Of a DNA stretch of 7,077 nt, positions 1-7,068 are shown piece after piece. The notes beneath the pieces were generated by a model. The model made no database searches and had not been told where the DNA came from. It was given only the letters and a program-made list of their open reading frames with translations. Numbering within the stretch: the stretch's first letter is position 1; each line of letters starts with the position of its first letter. A program made the position numbers and the translations under genes. The DNA is from Pseudomonadota bacterium (lineage in GTDB: Bacteria; Pseudomonadota; Gammaproteobacteria; Xanthomonadales; Xanthomonadaceae): the NCBI GenBank assembly GCA_023423675.1, contig JAFAFD010000218.1:1-7077 (forward strand), written 5' to 3'.

Positions 1-1622
1 ATGCGCGCCAGGCGTTCATCGGGATGGGCAAGATCCAGCGGCAGGTAAGCGGCGCCGGCACGCAGCACGGCCACCAGCGCGACCACCAGCTCCAGCGAGC
101 GCGGCAACGCCACCGCGACCACGCTGCCCGGGCCGACATCCAGCGCGCGCAGCTGGGCCGCCAGCGCAAAACTGCGCGCTTCCAGCGTCCCGTGGTCGAG
201 TGCGGTGTCAGCGAAGACCAGCGCTGTCGCCTGCGGATCACGATCCATGCCCTGCTGCAGCAGCTCCACAAGTGTGGTTTCGGGCAGCGTGTGGGCGGTG
301 GCATTGAACCCATGCACCGTGCGCTGCGCCTCCTCGGGCGTTGCCAAGGGCACGTCGGCGATGGCGGGCGCCTGCAACGCGGCCGCCACGAAATGCAGCA
401 GCCGGGTGGCGTGCGCCTGCACGTCGTCGCGGCTGTACAACGCCGGATTGGCCTCGATCTCCAGATCCAGCAGGGTCTGACCGTCGCCGCGGAAGCCCAG
501 GGTCAGGTCATCCACCGGGCCGGTGCACAGCACCTCCAGCGTGGCCGCAACGCCGGGCAGCGCCAGCGGCCTGTAGAACGGCTGCACATTCACCAGCGGG
601 CCGTGCAGGCGCTGCTGCGCACCGACCAGGCCGAGGTCACGACGCAGCTGTTCGCCCCGGTAGCGCCCGTGCTTGCGCCCCTGGCTCAACTGCCGGCCGA
701 TGCCGCGCACAACGTCTTCGACGCTGCCCTCGCCCGCCGCGACCCGCAGCGGCAGCACGTTCATCACCATGGCCGGCACCCGTGCCGAGGCATTGCCCAG
801 GCGCCCCATGTAGGGCACGCCCAGCACGACTTCCTCGGTCGCGCTCATCCGCCGCAGGTACTCGGTCGACAGCGCAGCCAGCACGTCCGGCCACGGCTGC
901 AGCCAGCGCACCGCGGTCTGCAGCAGCAGGTCACGGAACGATGCATCGAGCGGCTGCACGAAACGCAGCGCATCGTCGCTGGCCGCTACTGTCCCGGCCA
1001 GCCCGGCACCGGCTGGGGCGCCCTGCAGTTGTTCGCGCCACCACTGGCCCGCCAGGCCGCGACGGGGGTCGTCACGATAGGCGGCGTCATCGGCCAGCAC
1101 CCCAACCAGCGGCGGCAATGGCTCGCCCTCGCGCCGCGCATACAGCGCACACACGCGATCACTGAACAACGCCATGCCATAGCCGTCGGCGGCCAGGTGG
1201 TGCACGCGCAGGTACCAGACCCAGCACTGCCCACCCAGATCGAACAGCACCTGCTGGCTGATGCGGTCACGACTGGGATCCACCGGCGCCAGGCGATCGG
1301 CCTGCATCGCGGCACGCGCCACCGCAGCGGGGTCCGCTTCGGAAGACACATCGCGCACTGACAACAACGGTACATGGGCGGCGTCGCGCCACTGCAGCGG
1401 CTGACCGTCCTCACCCTCGGCAAAACGCAGCGCGAACGCCTGCGCTTCAGCAGCAGCCTGGTTGGCGGCCGCCACGAACGCGTCGACGTCCAACGCACCC
1501 TCGATCCACACGGCATGGGCCGTATTGAACGAAGGATTGTCCGGTGCCAGGCGCTGGGCAAACCACAGGCCCGACTGCGCCTCGGTCAGCGCCACCGGCG
1601 TCGCCAGCCCCGCAGCGTTCAT
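1..1622 (-). CDS. entF: EntF-like nonribosomal peptide synthetase, 5' part only (condensation domain plus start of adenylation domain)
   Basis: This is the N-terminal part, about 540 codons, of an NRPS that runs off the left edge of the window. The ATG at 1622 overlaps the entB' stop as ATGA and has an AGGAGG ten bases upstream (1633-1638). The protein opens with LTEAQSGLWFAQRL, typical of condensation domains. The catalytic motif HHLAADG is intact at residues 141-147 (second His is the usual catalytic residue). MNVLPLR (287-293), RYRGEQL (about 320-326) and NVQPF (345-349) follow, so the C domain appears complete and active. An adenylation domain starts near residue 449; the A2-like motif RAGAAYLPLDLAHPDERL begins at 521 and the window ends shortly after. 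In E. coli EntF the order is C-A-PCP-TE, and it condenses DHB with serine and cyclises the trimer. The specificity code, PCP and TE lie outside the window, so serine use and cyclisation cannot be read here. No frameshift or internal stop was found. Confidence 0.93.
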   Translation of the reverse strand, partial: MNAAGLATPVALTEAQSGLWFAQRLAPDNPSFNTAHAVWIEGALDVDAFVAAANQAAAEAQAFALRFAEGEDGQPLQWRDAAHVPLLSVRDVSSEADPAAVARAAMQADRLAPVDPSRDRISQQVLFDLGGQCWVWYLRVHHLAADGYGMALFSDRVCALYARREGEPLPPLVGVLADDAAYRDDPRRGLAGQWWREQLQGAPAGAGLAGTVAASDDALRFVQPLDASFRDLLLQTAVRWLQPWPDVLAALSTEYLRRMSATEEVVLGVPYMGRLGNASARVPAMVMNVLPLRVAAGEGSVEDVVRGIGRQLSQGRKHGRYRGEQLRRDLGLVGAQQRLHGPLVNVQPFYRPLALPGVAATLEVLCTGPVDDLTLGFRGDGQTLLDLEIEANPALYSRDDVQAHATRLLHFVAAALQAPAIADVPLATPEEAQRTVHGFNATAHTLPETTLVELLQQGMDRDPQATALVFADTALDHGTLEARSFALAAQLRALDVGPGSVVAVALPRSLELVVALVAVLRAGAAYLPLDLAHPDERLAR

Positions 1623-1876
1623 GCCTGCTGCGCCTCCTGCAGCTTCTGCACCACCGCCCACCACTGGCGCAGCGTGCTGTGCTCGGCCAGCTGCGAGAAC
1701 TCCAGCGGCAGCCCGGTATTGCCCCAGGCCAGGACCAGGCCGAGCATGCGCATCGAATCCAGGTCGAGGTCCATCAGGTTGTCGTCGTCGCTGATGTCGG
1801 CCGGCTCGCAGTCGAGCACGCGCGCCACATCGGCCCGCATGCGCTCAAGGTCGAGCACGTCGTTGGTCGCGGCCAT
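1619..1876 (-). CDS. entB': Stand-alone aryl carrier protein (EntB' / ArCP)
   Basis: An 85-residue acidic carrier protein. It resembles the C-terminal ArCP domain of E. coli EntB, with matching landmarks DDDNLMD (30-36), LDSMRM (39-44) and a C-terminal LRQWW (69-73). Ser41 is the expected site of 4'-phosphopantetheine attachment by an EntD/Sfp-type transferase, which is not encoded here. The holo-protein should take DHB from EntE as a thioester and present it to the EntF condensation domain. The residue two before the serine is Asp39-Leu-Asp40 context: the common GLDS/GxDS motif reads DLDS here, so the usual Gly is replaced. The ATG at 1876 overlaps the entB stop as TGATG, and GGAGGT lies six bases upstream (1883-1888). 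Its stop overlaps the entF start as ATGA. The length fits a complete single carrier domain, so this is not a fragment. Confidence 0.92.
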   Translation of the reverse strand: MAATNDVLDLERMRADVARVLDCEPADISDDDNLMDLDLDSMRMLGLVLAWGNTGLPLEFSQLAEHSTLRQWWAVVQKLQEAQQA

Positions 1877-2508
1877 CAGAGCACCTCCAGCAGCTGCGCG
1901 GTGGTCATCGGCACGCCACTGGTGCGGGCGATCCAGTGCAGCGCCTGGTCATGGTCGCCGCGCGAGAAATCGGCGACCGCATCGGCGGCGATGAAGGCTT
2001 CGATGTCACGCTGGAACGCCTCGACCACGGTGGCCGTGCAGCCGATATGCGCATACACGCCGGTCACCAGCAGCTGGTCGCGGCCGCGCACGCGCATCAG
2101 GGTTTCCAGGTTGCTGCGCTGGAAGGCGCTGTAACGATGCTTGACCAGCACGTGCTCACCCGCCTGTGGGGCAAGTGGATCGATGATCGGTTCGTGCTCC
2201 TCGCCGCGGCGCATGCCCGGGCCCCACAGGTCGGCCTGCAGGCCGCGGTCACGCCGGTCCTGGTCGCCATGCTGGGCGGTATAGAACACCGGAATGCCGT
2301 GTGCACGGCAATGCGTCAGCAGGCGCGCGATGTTGGCCACCGCCGGCTGCAGCGGTTCGGCACCGGCGTCGAACGCCGCCAGGAAATAGCGCTGCATGTC
2401 ATGCACCAGCAAGGCGATGCGATCACGCTGCGGGCGCCACGGGCCGCGCGGCGCCGGCAGTTCGGCGGCAGTCGGCAAGGGGTATGGGGTAATGCGGGGC
2501 AGCGCCAT
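1876..2508 (-). CDS. entB: Isochorismatase EntB lacking the carrier domain
   Basis: A 210-residue isochorismatase of the cysteine-hydrolase fold. It hydrolyses isochorismate to 2,3-dihydro-2,3-dihydroxybenzoate and pyruvate in the cytoplasm. It opens with the EntB-type IPxxYPLP-like segment (TPYPLPTAAELP, 7-18). Asp37 sits in LLVHDMQRYF, Lys123 in VKHRYSAFQRSNL, and GVYAHIGC spans 150-157, corresponding to the active-site Asp, Lys and cis-peptide loop of E. coli EntB. E. coli EntB is about 285 residues because an ArCP domain is fused to its C-terminus. Here the protein ends at the end of the hydrolase domain and the ArCP is the next gene. The ATG at 2508 overlaps the entE stop as TGATG, with AGGAGG nine bases upstream (2518-2523). 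Its own stop overlaps entB' in the same way, and both genes have good ribosome binding sites, so the split looks native rather than a sequencing frameshift. Confidence 0.95.
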   Translation of the reverse strand: MALPRITPYPLPTAAELPAPRGPWRPQRDRIALLVHDMQRYFLAAFDAGAEPLQPAVANIARLLTHCRAHGIPVFYTAQHGDQDRRDRGLQADLWGPGMRRGEEHEPIIDPLAPQAGEHVLVKHRYSAFQRSNLETLMRVRGRDQLLVTGVYAHIGCTATVVEAFQRDIEAFIAADAVADFSRGDHDQALHWIARTSGVPMTTAQLLEVL

Positions 2509-4157
2509 CAGCGCGTTCCTCCTGTCTGTTGCAGATGACGCGCACGCAGCTGCGCGCGCAGTTCACGGCGGCTGATCTTGCCGACCGCCGTGGTATCGAA
2601 ACTGTCCACGAACACCACCTGGTCGGGCACCTTGAACGCGGCCAGGCCGCGGCCACGCATCCAGTTCTTCAATGCAGGCCCCTTGATCGGCTCGCCCTGC
2701 TGGATGACGAAGGCGCAACTGCGCTCGCCCAGGTAATCATCGGGAATGGACACCACCGCGGCGTCGAAAACGGCGGGATGGGCCAGAAGATGGTCTTCGA
2801 TCTCCTCGGCGGAGATCTTCTCGCCGGCACGGTTGATGTGGTCGCCCGCCCGGCCCTGCACCACCAGGTAGCCGCCCGGCAGCTGCTGCACGCGGTCGCC
2901 GGTGCGATAGAAGCCGTCGTCGGTGAAGGCGCGCGCGTTGGCCACCTCGTCGTTGTGGTACGCGCCGATGGTGTACGGGCCACGGGTCAGCAGGTGCCCC
3001 ACCTCGCCTTCGGCCACCGGCTGGTCGTGGTCATCGACCACGCGCACCTCGTCATCCGGGCTGATCGGTCGACCCTGGCAGGCCACGATCAGGTCTTCGG
3101 GGTCATCCAGCCGCGTGTAGTTGACCAGCCCTTCGGCCATGCCGAACACCTGCTGCAGGGTGCAGCGCAAACCATCGATCACCCGCCGCGCGGCTTCCGG
3201 CACCAGCTTGGCACCGCCCACCTGCAGCACCTGCAGGCTGGACAGATCGTGCTTGCTGGTTGCCGCAGCCTGTGCCCACAGCAGGGCCAGCGGCGGCACC
3301 AGGCCGCAGCAGGTCACCTGTTCGCGGGCGATCAGCGGGAACGCGGCGTCCGGGCCGGGGCCGGGGCTGAGCACCACGCGCGCGCCGGCATACAGCGCGC
3401 CGAAGAAGCCCGGCGAACTCATCGGGAAGTTGTGCGCCGCCGGCAGCGCGACCAGGTAGACGCTGTCGCGGTCAATGCCACAGATCGCGTTGCTGGCGCG
3501 GAACGAATAGATGTAGTCGTCGTGGGTACGCGGGATCAGCTTGGACAGCCCGGTGCTGCCACCGGAAATCTGCAGGAAGGCCACCGACTGCGGGTCCGGA
3601 TCGGGCGGCAATGCGCTGCGGTCACCCTGCAGGGCATCCAGGGCAATGAACCCGTCCGCCTCGCCATCGATGACCACGTGCGCGATGCCCGGCACCTCCG
3701 CCTGCAGCGCGCGCGCCAGTCCGCGGTGGTCGAAGTTCTCATGCACATCGGTGGTGATGTAGGCACTGGCCTCGGCCTTGCGCGCGAAGTGCACCAGTTC
3801 GGTGAGGCGATGCGCCGGCAGCGCGTACACCGGCACCAGCCCGGCACGGAACAGGCCGCACACGGTGGTGATGAAGCCGGCGGTGTTGCCCAGCTGCACC
3901 AGCACGCGGTCACCCGGCTGCAGGCCCTGGCCCAGCAGGCCGGCGCCGATGCGGCCGGCCTCGTGCCACAGCTGCGCATAGCTCAGGCGCACGTCACCGG
4001 CCACCACCGCGATCTCGTCGGCGTACTGCTCTGCCCGCTCACGCAGGAAGGCCGGGAAAGTCTCGCCGCGCCAATGGCCGGCGGCGCGGTAGCGCGCGAC
4101 CCGATCCTCGGGCCAGACCTGCTGCAGCGGCAGCCGCGGGGAGACAGCGTTGTTCAT
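2508..4157 (-). CDS. entE: 2,3-dihydroxybenzoate-AMP ligase EntE
   Basis: A 549-residue stand-alone adenylation enzyme, close to the 536 residues of E. coli EntE. It activates DHB with ATP and transfers it to the carrier protein EntB'. Motifs occur in the expected order: SGGSTGLSK (A3, 198-206), [10 protein letters not shown] (A4, 241-250, the HNF..SS signature of DHB/salicylate ligases), FGMAEGL (A5, 338-344), YRTGD (A7, 417-421), [14 protein letters not shown] (A8 hinge, 435-448) and [12 protein letters not shown] (A10, with the catalytic Lys527). The A4 signature supports an aryl acid substrate; DHB rather than salicylate is inferred from entB and entC beside it. The ATG at 4157 overlaps the entC stop as ATGA. 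No good Shine-Dalgarno is visible before it, and another ATG lies five bases upstream out of frame, so initiation probably depends on ribosomes finishing entC. Confidence 0.97.
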   Translation of the reverse strand: MNNAVSPRLPLQQVWPEDRVARYRAAGHWRGETFPAFLRERAEQYADEIAVVAGDVRLSYAQLWHEAGRIGAGLLGQGLQPGDRVLVQLGNTAGFITTVCGLFRAGLVPVYALPAHRLTELVHFARKAEASAYITTDVHENFDHRGLARALQAEVPGIAHVVIDGEADGFIALDALQGDRSALPPDPDPQSVAFLQISGGSTGLSKLIPRTHDDYIYSFRASNAICGIDRDSVYLVALPAAHNFPMSSPGFFGALYAGARVVLSPGPGPDAAFPLIAREQVTCCGLVPPLALLWAQAAATSKHDLSSLQVLQVGGAKLVPEAARRVIDGLRCTLQQVFGMAEGLVNYTRLDDPEDLIVACQGRPISPDDEVRVVDDHDQPVAEGEVGHLLTRGPYTIGAYHNDEVANARAFTDDGFYRTGDRVQQLPGGYLVVQGRAGDHINRAGEKISAEEIEDHLLAHPAVFDAAVVSIPDDYLGERSCAFVIQQGEPIKGPALKNWMRGRGLAAFKVPDQVVFVDSFDTTAVGKISRRELRAQLRARHLQQTGGTR

Positions 4158-5347
4158 GGCATGGGCTCGATCAGGGGCGCCGGGTCATGCACACCCAGGG
4201 CGTTCAACAAGGCAGTGAATTTCGCGCCGGTCTCGGCCGCTTCGGCCTCCGGCTGCGAGTCGGCAACGATGCCGGCACCGGCGAACAGCCGCAGCTGCGT
4301 GCCCTGCAGGCGTGCGCAGCGGATCGCCACGTACCAGTCGCCATCACCCTGCGCATCCAGCCAGCCGACCGCACCGGCATAGAAGCCGCGCGGCACCGGT
4401 TCCAGTTCGCGGATGCGCTGCAGTGCGGCCTGGCGTGGCGTCCCGCAGACCGCAGGCGTCGGGTGCAGTTCGGCCAGCAGCGTGGCGGCGGGCGTCGAGG
4501 GATCCTTCAGCGTGGCGTGGATGCGCGTGCCGAGGTGCCACATGCTGGCCGTGGCATGCAGCACCGGCTGTGCCTGCGCTTCGACGCGGCTGCACCACGG
4601 CGCCAGGCCATCGGCGATGGCCTCGACCACGTGGCGGTGTTCGTCATGGTCCTTGCGCGAGGCCAGCAGTGCCTGCGCGACGCGCTGGTCTTCAGCAGGA
4701 TCACTGCTGCGACGGGCGGAGCCAGCCAACGGATGCGACAGCACCTGCGCACCGCGCTTGCGCAGCAGCAGTTCCGGCGTTGCGCCGACCAGCCATGCTG
4801 GCGCCTGGCCCGGCTCGACCGGCAGCGGCACGGCGTAGGTCGCCACCGAGGGATCGGCGCCGAGGCGTGCCAGCAGCCTGTCCGGTGCCACGGGAAGATC
4901 GGCGTGGGCCAACAGGCTGCGCGCCAGCACCACCTTGTGCAGGCTGGCATCGGGCGCACGCATCGCCTGCACGGCGGTGGCCACGGCCGCCGCATAGTCC
5001 TGCGCCGTAGGCTGCGGCTGCAGCGCGCCGCGCAGTGCCGGCGCGGCGACGTGCTGCGGTCGCAGGCCGGGCAGCACGCGCTTGGGCTGGTACAGCGCAT
5101 CATCCGCACGCGGCTCGAACGGCACCGCCCCCACCAGCAGGCCCGGGCCGCCGCGCTGCTGCGCGAAGAAGGCATCCACCCGCTCGGCCAGGCTGGCCAG
5201 CGCACCGGTCGGCAGACTGGCGCGGCAACCGCGTGCATGCAGCTGCTGGTCGGCGTGCTGCAGCAGGAACAGCGCGGCTTCGTCGGCGTGGTGGGCAGGC
5301 GGCGGCGCAGCCTCCGGCCACGCCCCCTGCATCAGCGAATCGTTCAT
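4154..5347 (-). CDS. entC: Isochorismate synthase EntC
   Basis: A 397-residue member of the chorismate-utilising enzymes (E. coli EntC 391). It converts chorismate to isochorismate with Mg2+, the committed step to DHB. Visible family residues include Lys138 in HKVVLAR (general base), TPELLL (190-195), LAGSARR (207-213), Glu236 in KDHDEH, His271 in [16 protein letters not shown] (295-304), the GFYAGAVGW stretch (321-329), [13 protein letters not shown] (357-369) and AETGAKF (371-377), whose Glu and Lys match the C-terminal metal and substrate residues. All key positions look intact. The start at 5347 was chosen because AAAGGAG lies at 5353-5359 with a five-base spacer, and the ATG overlaps the MFS stop as ATGA. 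An ATG at 5386 would add 13 residues inside the MFS gene and lacks comparable support. The family also contains salicylate synthases, but the entE/entB context favours DHB synthesis. Confidence 0.97.
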   Translation of the reverse strand: MNDSLMQGAWPEAAPPPAHHADEAALFLLQHADQQLHARGCRASLPTGALASLAERVDAFFAQQRGGPGLLVGAVPFEPRADDALYQPKRVLPGLRPQHVAAPALRGALQPQPTAQDYAAAVATAVQAMRAPDASLHKVVLARSLLAHADLPVAPDRLLARLGADPSVATYAVPLPVEPGQAPAWLVGATPELLLRKRGAQVLSHPLAGSARRSSDPAEDQRVAQALLASRKDHDEHRHVVEAIADGLAPWCSRVEAQAQPVLHATASMWHLGTRIHATLKDPSTPAATLLAELHPTPAVCGTPRQAALQRIRELEPVPRGFYAGAVGWLDAQGDGDWYVAIRCARLQGTQLRLFAGAGIVADSQPEAEAAETGAKFTALLNALGVHDPAPLIEPMP

Positions 5348-6540
5348 GCGATCTCCTTTGCGCGATGGGCCATGGCCAGGCCGCACAGCAGCAACAGCAG
5401 CACGCCAACCAGCAGATACGGCAGGCTGGCGCCCGCGCGGTACAGCACCGTGCCCAGCATCGGGCCGGCGACCATGCCCAGCCCCTGCGCGGCGGCAACG
5501 GTACCGGCAGCCGCGCCCTGTTCGTGGGGCTGCACTGCATCGGCGGCCAGCGCCTGGAACGAGGGGAAGACAAAGCCCATGCCGAACGCCGCAAACGCAT
5601 ACGCCGCCGGCAACTGCCAGGGCTGCTGCACGGCGGCCACTGAGGCGAAGCCGAGCCCGGCGATCAGCGCACCGATCATGATCCAGCGGCGCGGATGCAC
5701 CTCCAGCTTCATCACCAGCACCTGCGCCAGGATCAGGCCGACGCCTACCGCTGTGAGGGCGATGCCGGCCATGCGTGCGCCGGCCGCGGCATCGAGTGCG
5801 AAGCGATCAATGGCGAAGAAACCCACGGTGACCTGGGCGATGGTCACCGAGACCATGCCCAGGAAGGCCGCCAGCTGCGGCAGGCGCAGGCGGGCATCGA
5901 ACCGCGACATCGGTGCGCGGGCACGCGCCTGTGCAGCGGCCACCGGCGGCGTAGCCGGCAGGCGCCAGGCGATCAATGCCAGCGAGAGCAGCGGCAGCAG
6001 CGCCGCCACGTACAGCGCCAGGGAGAGATTGCGATACGCCAGCCAGCCCGCAGCGGCCGGGCCCAGCACCATGCCCAGCTCATTGGCGCTGCCCAGCCGC
6101 GCCATGAACTGCGCACGCTGGCCGGTGGGGGCCTGGTCGGCGATGAGGGCAGCGGCGGTGGGCGGCACGGCCGCATAGAACAGGCCGATCAAGCCGCGTG
6201 CGCCCACCAGCACCAGCACCGACACCAGCACCGGCGGCACCACCTGCAGGGCAACATCGATGAACACCGCCAGGGCGACGTAAATCACGGTGTAGGCGGC
6301 CATGGCCAGCAGCAGCACGCGCTTGCGGCCGATACGGTCACTCAGCCGGCCCCAAGGGCGCGCGGCCAACATCCACAGCACGCCGGCGGCAGTGACCGAG
6401 AGGCCGGCGTGCCATTCGGACAGGCCGAGCAGGCGCACCACCGGCCCGATCACCGCCACGAACGACATCATCGCCATCGTGCCGATCAGGGCGGCAAGGA
6501 CCAGGGCCGGCAGACCGGCGACGACGGGACGTGCATGCAT
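5344..6540 (-). CDS. MFS transporter, probable catecholate siderophore exporter
   Basis: A 398-residue, very hydrophobic protein consistent with the 12-helix major facilitator superfamily fold in the inner membrane. Motif A, GRLSDRIGRKR, is at residues 64-74 between helices 2 and 3. An antiporter-type motif C, GMVLGPAAAGW, is at 156-166 in helix 5, which points to proton-driven export. A hydrophilic loop rich in Arg and Ala (about 193-220) separates the two halves. It overlaps entC by four bases (ATGA) and is the first gene of the siderophore operon, so export of the DHB-amino acid product, the role of EntS in E. coli, is a reasonable inference. The sequence looks closer to TetA-like drug:H+ antiporters than to EntS, so the symbol entS is not assigned. 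The ATG at 6540 places the N-terminus just ahead of helix 1, and an in-frame stop lies a few codons upstream. Its Shine-Dalgarno is weak. Confidence 0.9.
   Translation of the reverse strand: MHARPVVAGLPALVLAALIGTMAMMSFVAVIGPVVRLLGLSEWHAGLSVTAAGVLWMLAARPWGRLSDRIGRKRVLLLAMAAYTVIYVALAVFIDVALQVVPPVLVSVLVLVGARGLIGLFYAAVPPTAAALIADQAPTGQRAQFMARLGSANELGMVLGPAAAGWLAYRNLSLALYVAALLPLLSLALIAWRLPATPPVAAAQARARAPMSRFDARLRLPQLAAFLGMVSVTIAQVTVGFFAIDRFALDAAAGARMAGIALTAVGVGLILAQVLVMKLEVHPRRWIMIGALIAGLGFASVAAVQQPWQLPAAYAFAAFGMGFVFPSFQALAADAVQPHEQGAAAGTVAAAQGLGMVAGPMLGTVLYRAGASLPYLLVGVLLLLLCGLAMAHRAKEIA
5348..5359 (-). promoter_or_regulatory. Ribosome binding site that fixes the entC start
   Basis: On the minus strand AAAGGAG (5359-5353) stands five bases before the ATG at 5347. 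It lies inside the last codons of the MFS gene. It is the best-placed Shine-Dalgarno in the window and favours the 5347 start over the upstream in-frame ATG at 5386. Confidence 0.8.
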
Positions 6541-6553
6541 GGAACACCAGCCG

Positions 6554-6584
6554 TTTCAAAGAAGGTGCCGACCCCGGCAGGGGT
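6554..6584 (-). other. GC-rich leader able to form two mutually exclusive hairpins
   Basis: On the minus strand ACCCC-TGCC-GGGGT (6584-6571) and TGCCG-GGGT-CGGCA (6579-6566) are both perfect five-base-pair hairpins with four-base loops. They share bases, so only one can form at a time. The second is followed directly by CCTTCTTT (6565-6558), giving a short terminator-like look. The element sits 14-44 bases before the MFS start codon, between the candidate promoter and the operon. It might be an attenuator, an mRNA stability element, a remnant of the upstream gene's terminator, or chance in GC-rich DNA; the stems are short. Confidence 0.3.
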
Positions 6585-6589
6585 GAAGG

Positions 6590-6630
6590 CATCATCAAAT
6601 GATAACGGCTCGTATTTGCATTTGATACCC
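6590..6630 (-). promoter_or_regulatory. Candidate promoter and weak Fur-box-like region for the siderophore operon
   Basis: This is the only clearly AT-rich stretch near the operon start. It contains AAATGATAA (6597-6605), which matches eight consecutive bases of the Fur consensus half, and a CAAATG/CATTTG dyad centred at about 6610 (6596-6601 and 6619-6624). The other half of the 19-base Fur consensus matches poorly. On the minus strand TATCAT (overlapping the Fur-like half) resembles a -10 box, but no good -35 stands at the right distance. Iron control through Fur is the norm for catecholate operons and is reported for S. maltophilia ent genes. The position, 50-90 bases before the first gene, is suitable. 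The site is suggestive rather than convincing. Confidence 0.35.
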
Positions 6631-6661
6631 ATTCGCTTGAACGGCTGGGTAACGCAGCGTC

Positions 6662-6973
6662 TCAACGAGGGCTGCGCAGCTCCAGCAGGCCGCGACGGCG
6701 GAACCACCACTCCAGCGGCAGGGTCACCAGCGGAGGGATGGCCGCCAGCAGCGCCAGCGCACTGGCCCACCACGGCCAGCGCAGGCGGATGGCGGCGAAC
6801 AGGGTGACCGCGACATAGACCATGAAGGCCACGCCATGCAGCGGGCCGAACACTTTGACCAGAGAAACATTGGCGTAAGGGCCGTACTTCAGCCACATGC
6901 CGACCAGCAGGCCAGCCCAGGTCAGCGCTTCGATGAAGGCAACCACGGCGAACAGCCGCCCGGTCGAATGCAT
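6662..6973 (-). CDS. DUF3817-family small integral membrane protein
   Basis: A 103-residue membrane protein with about three transmembrane helices (roughly residues 7-26, 40-62 and 66-86) and a basic tail. It carries the DUF3817 pattern: an early Glu then Thr-Trp (EALTWAGLLVGMWLKYG, about 13-29), followed by VFGPLHGVAFMVY (about 38-50). The family's function is unknown. The ATG at 6973 gives an N-terminus of normal length but has no clear Shine-Dalgarno. A GTG at 6991 is preceded by GGAG at a six-base distance and would add six residues, so it is a real alternative. An in-frame ATG at 7060 lies in the loop of a palindromic repeat and is unlikely. It is separated from the siderophore operon by about 120 bases, and nothing links it to iron uptake. 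Confidence 0.85.
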   Translation of the reverse strand: MHSTGRLFAVVAFIEALTWAGLLVGMWLKYGPYANVSLVKVFGPLHGVAFMVYVAVTLFAAIRLRWPWWASALALLAAIPPLVTLPLEWWFRRRGLLELRSPR

Positions 6974-7045
6974 GGGGTTACGTCGGGTCACGCGCGGCTC
7001 CGGCAACAGGATCAAACGCGAATGATACGCAGATGCACGGGCCCC

Positions 7046-7068
7046 GTGGAGTCGAGCCATGCTCGACT
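7046..7068. repeat. SMAG/REP-like palindromic repeat
   Basis: The plus strand reads GTGG (7046-7049), then AGTCGAGC (7050-7057), loop CAT, then GCTCGACT (7061-7068): a perfect eight-base-pair stem. The short AGTCGAGC/GCTCGACT stem with a GTAG-type tetranucleotide at one end resembles the SMAG (S. maltophilia GTAG) family of intergenic REP-like repeats; GTGG would be a variant of that tetranucleotide. It lies upstream of the DUF3817 gene and may sit between genes. Only one copy is in view, so repetition in the genome cannot be shown here. Confidence 0.6.

Noticed and set aside
24..1361. A 445-codon open frame on the plus strand, opposite entF
   Set aside because: The minus strand encodes an uninterrupted NRPS condensation domain here; the plus-strand product is rich in Gln, His and Arg with no domain.
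1876..2508. entB as a broken gene, because it is shorter than E. coli EntB
   Set aside because: The hydrolase domain is complete, the carrier domain is supplied by the next gene, and both have their own ribosome binding sites.
2529..4382. A 617-codon open frame on the plus strand, opposite entE
   Set aside because: Same reasons: entE on the other strand carries every adenylation motif in order, and the plus-strand translation is low in information and matches no family I recognise.
5348..5386. An upstream in-frame ATG for entC at 5386
   Set aside because: It would extend entC 39 bases into the MFS gene without a comparable Shine-Dalgarno, whereas the 5347 start has AAAGGAG and an ATGA overlap like the other junctions.
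4187..6178. A 663-codon open frame on the plus strand, opposite entC and the MFS gene
   Set aside because: It is fully antisense to two genes with clear motifs, has a composition dominated by Arg, Gln, His and Ala, shows no recognisable domain and crosses the junction of unrelated genes. Long antisense frames are expected in DNA with this third-position GC bias.
6541..6661. A strong intrinsic terminator after the DUF3817 gene
   Set aside because: No long GC-rich stem followed by a run of T was found; the only candidate is the weak five-base-pair hairpin at 6579-6566, which lies close to the MFS start and is described as a leader element.
5695..6807. A 370-codon open frame on the plus strand crossing the MFS gene, the intergenic region and the DUF3817 gene
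   Set aside because: It spans two real genes and the promoter region, and is made mostly of His, Gln, Arg and Gly. It is an antisense shadow.
6974..7060. The longest possible start of the DUF3817 gene at 7060
   Set aside because: This ATG is the loop of the palindromic repeat and would add 29 residues unlike the family's short N-terminus.
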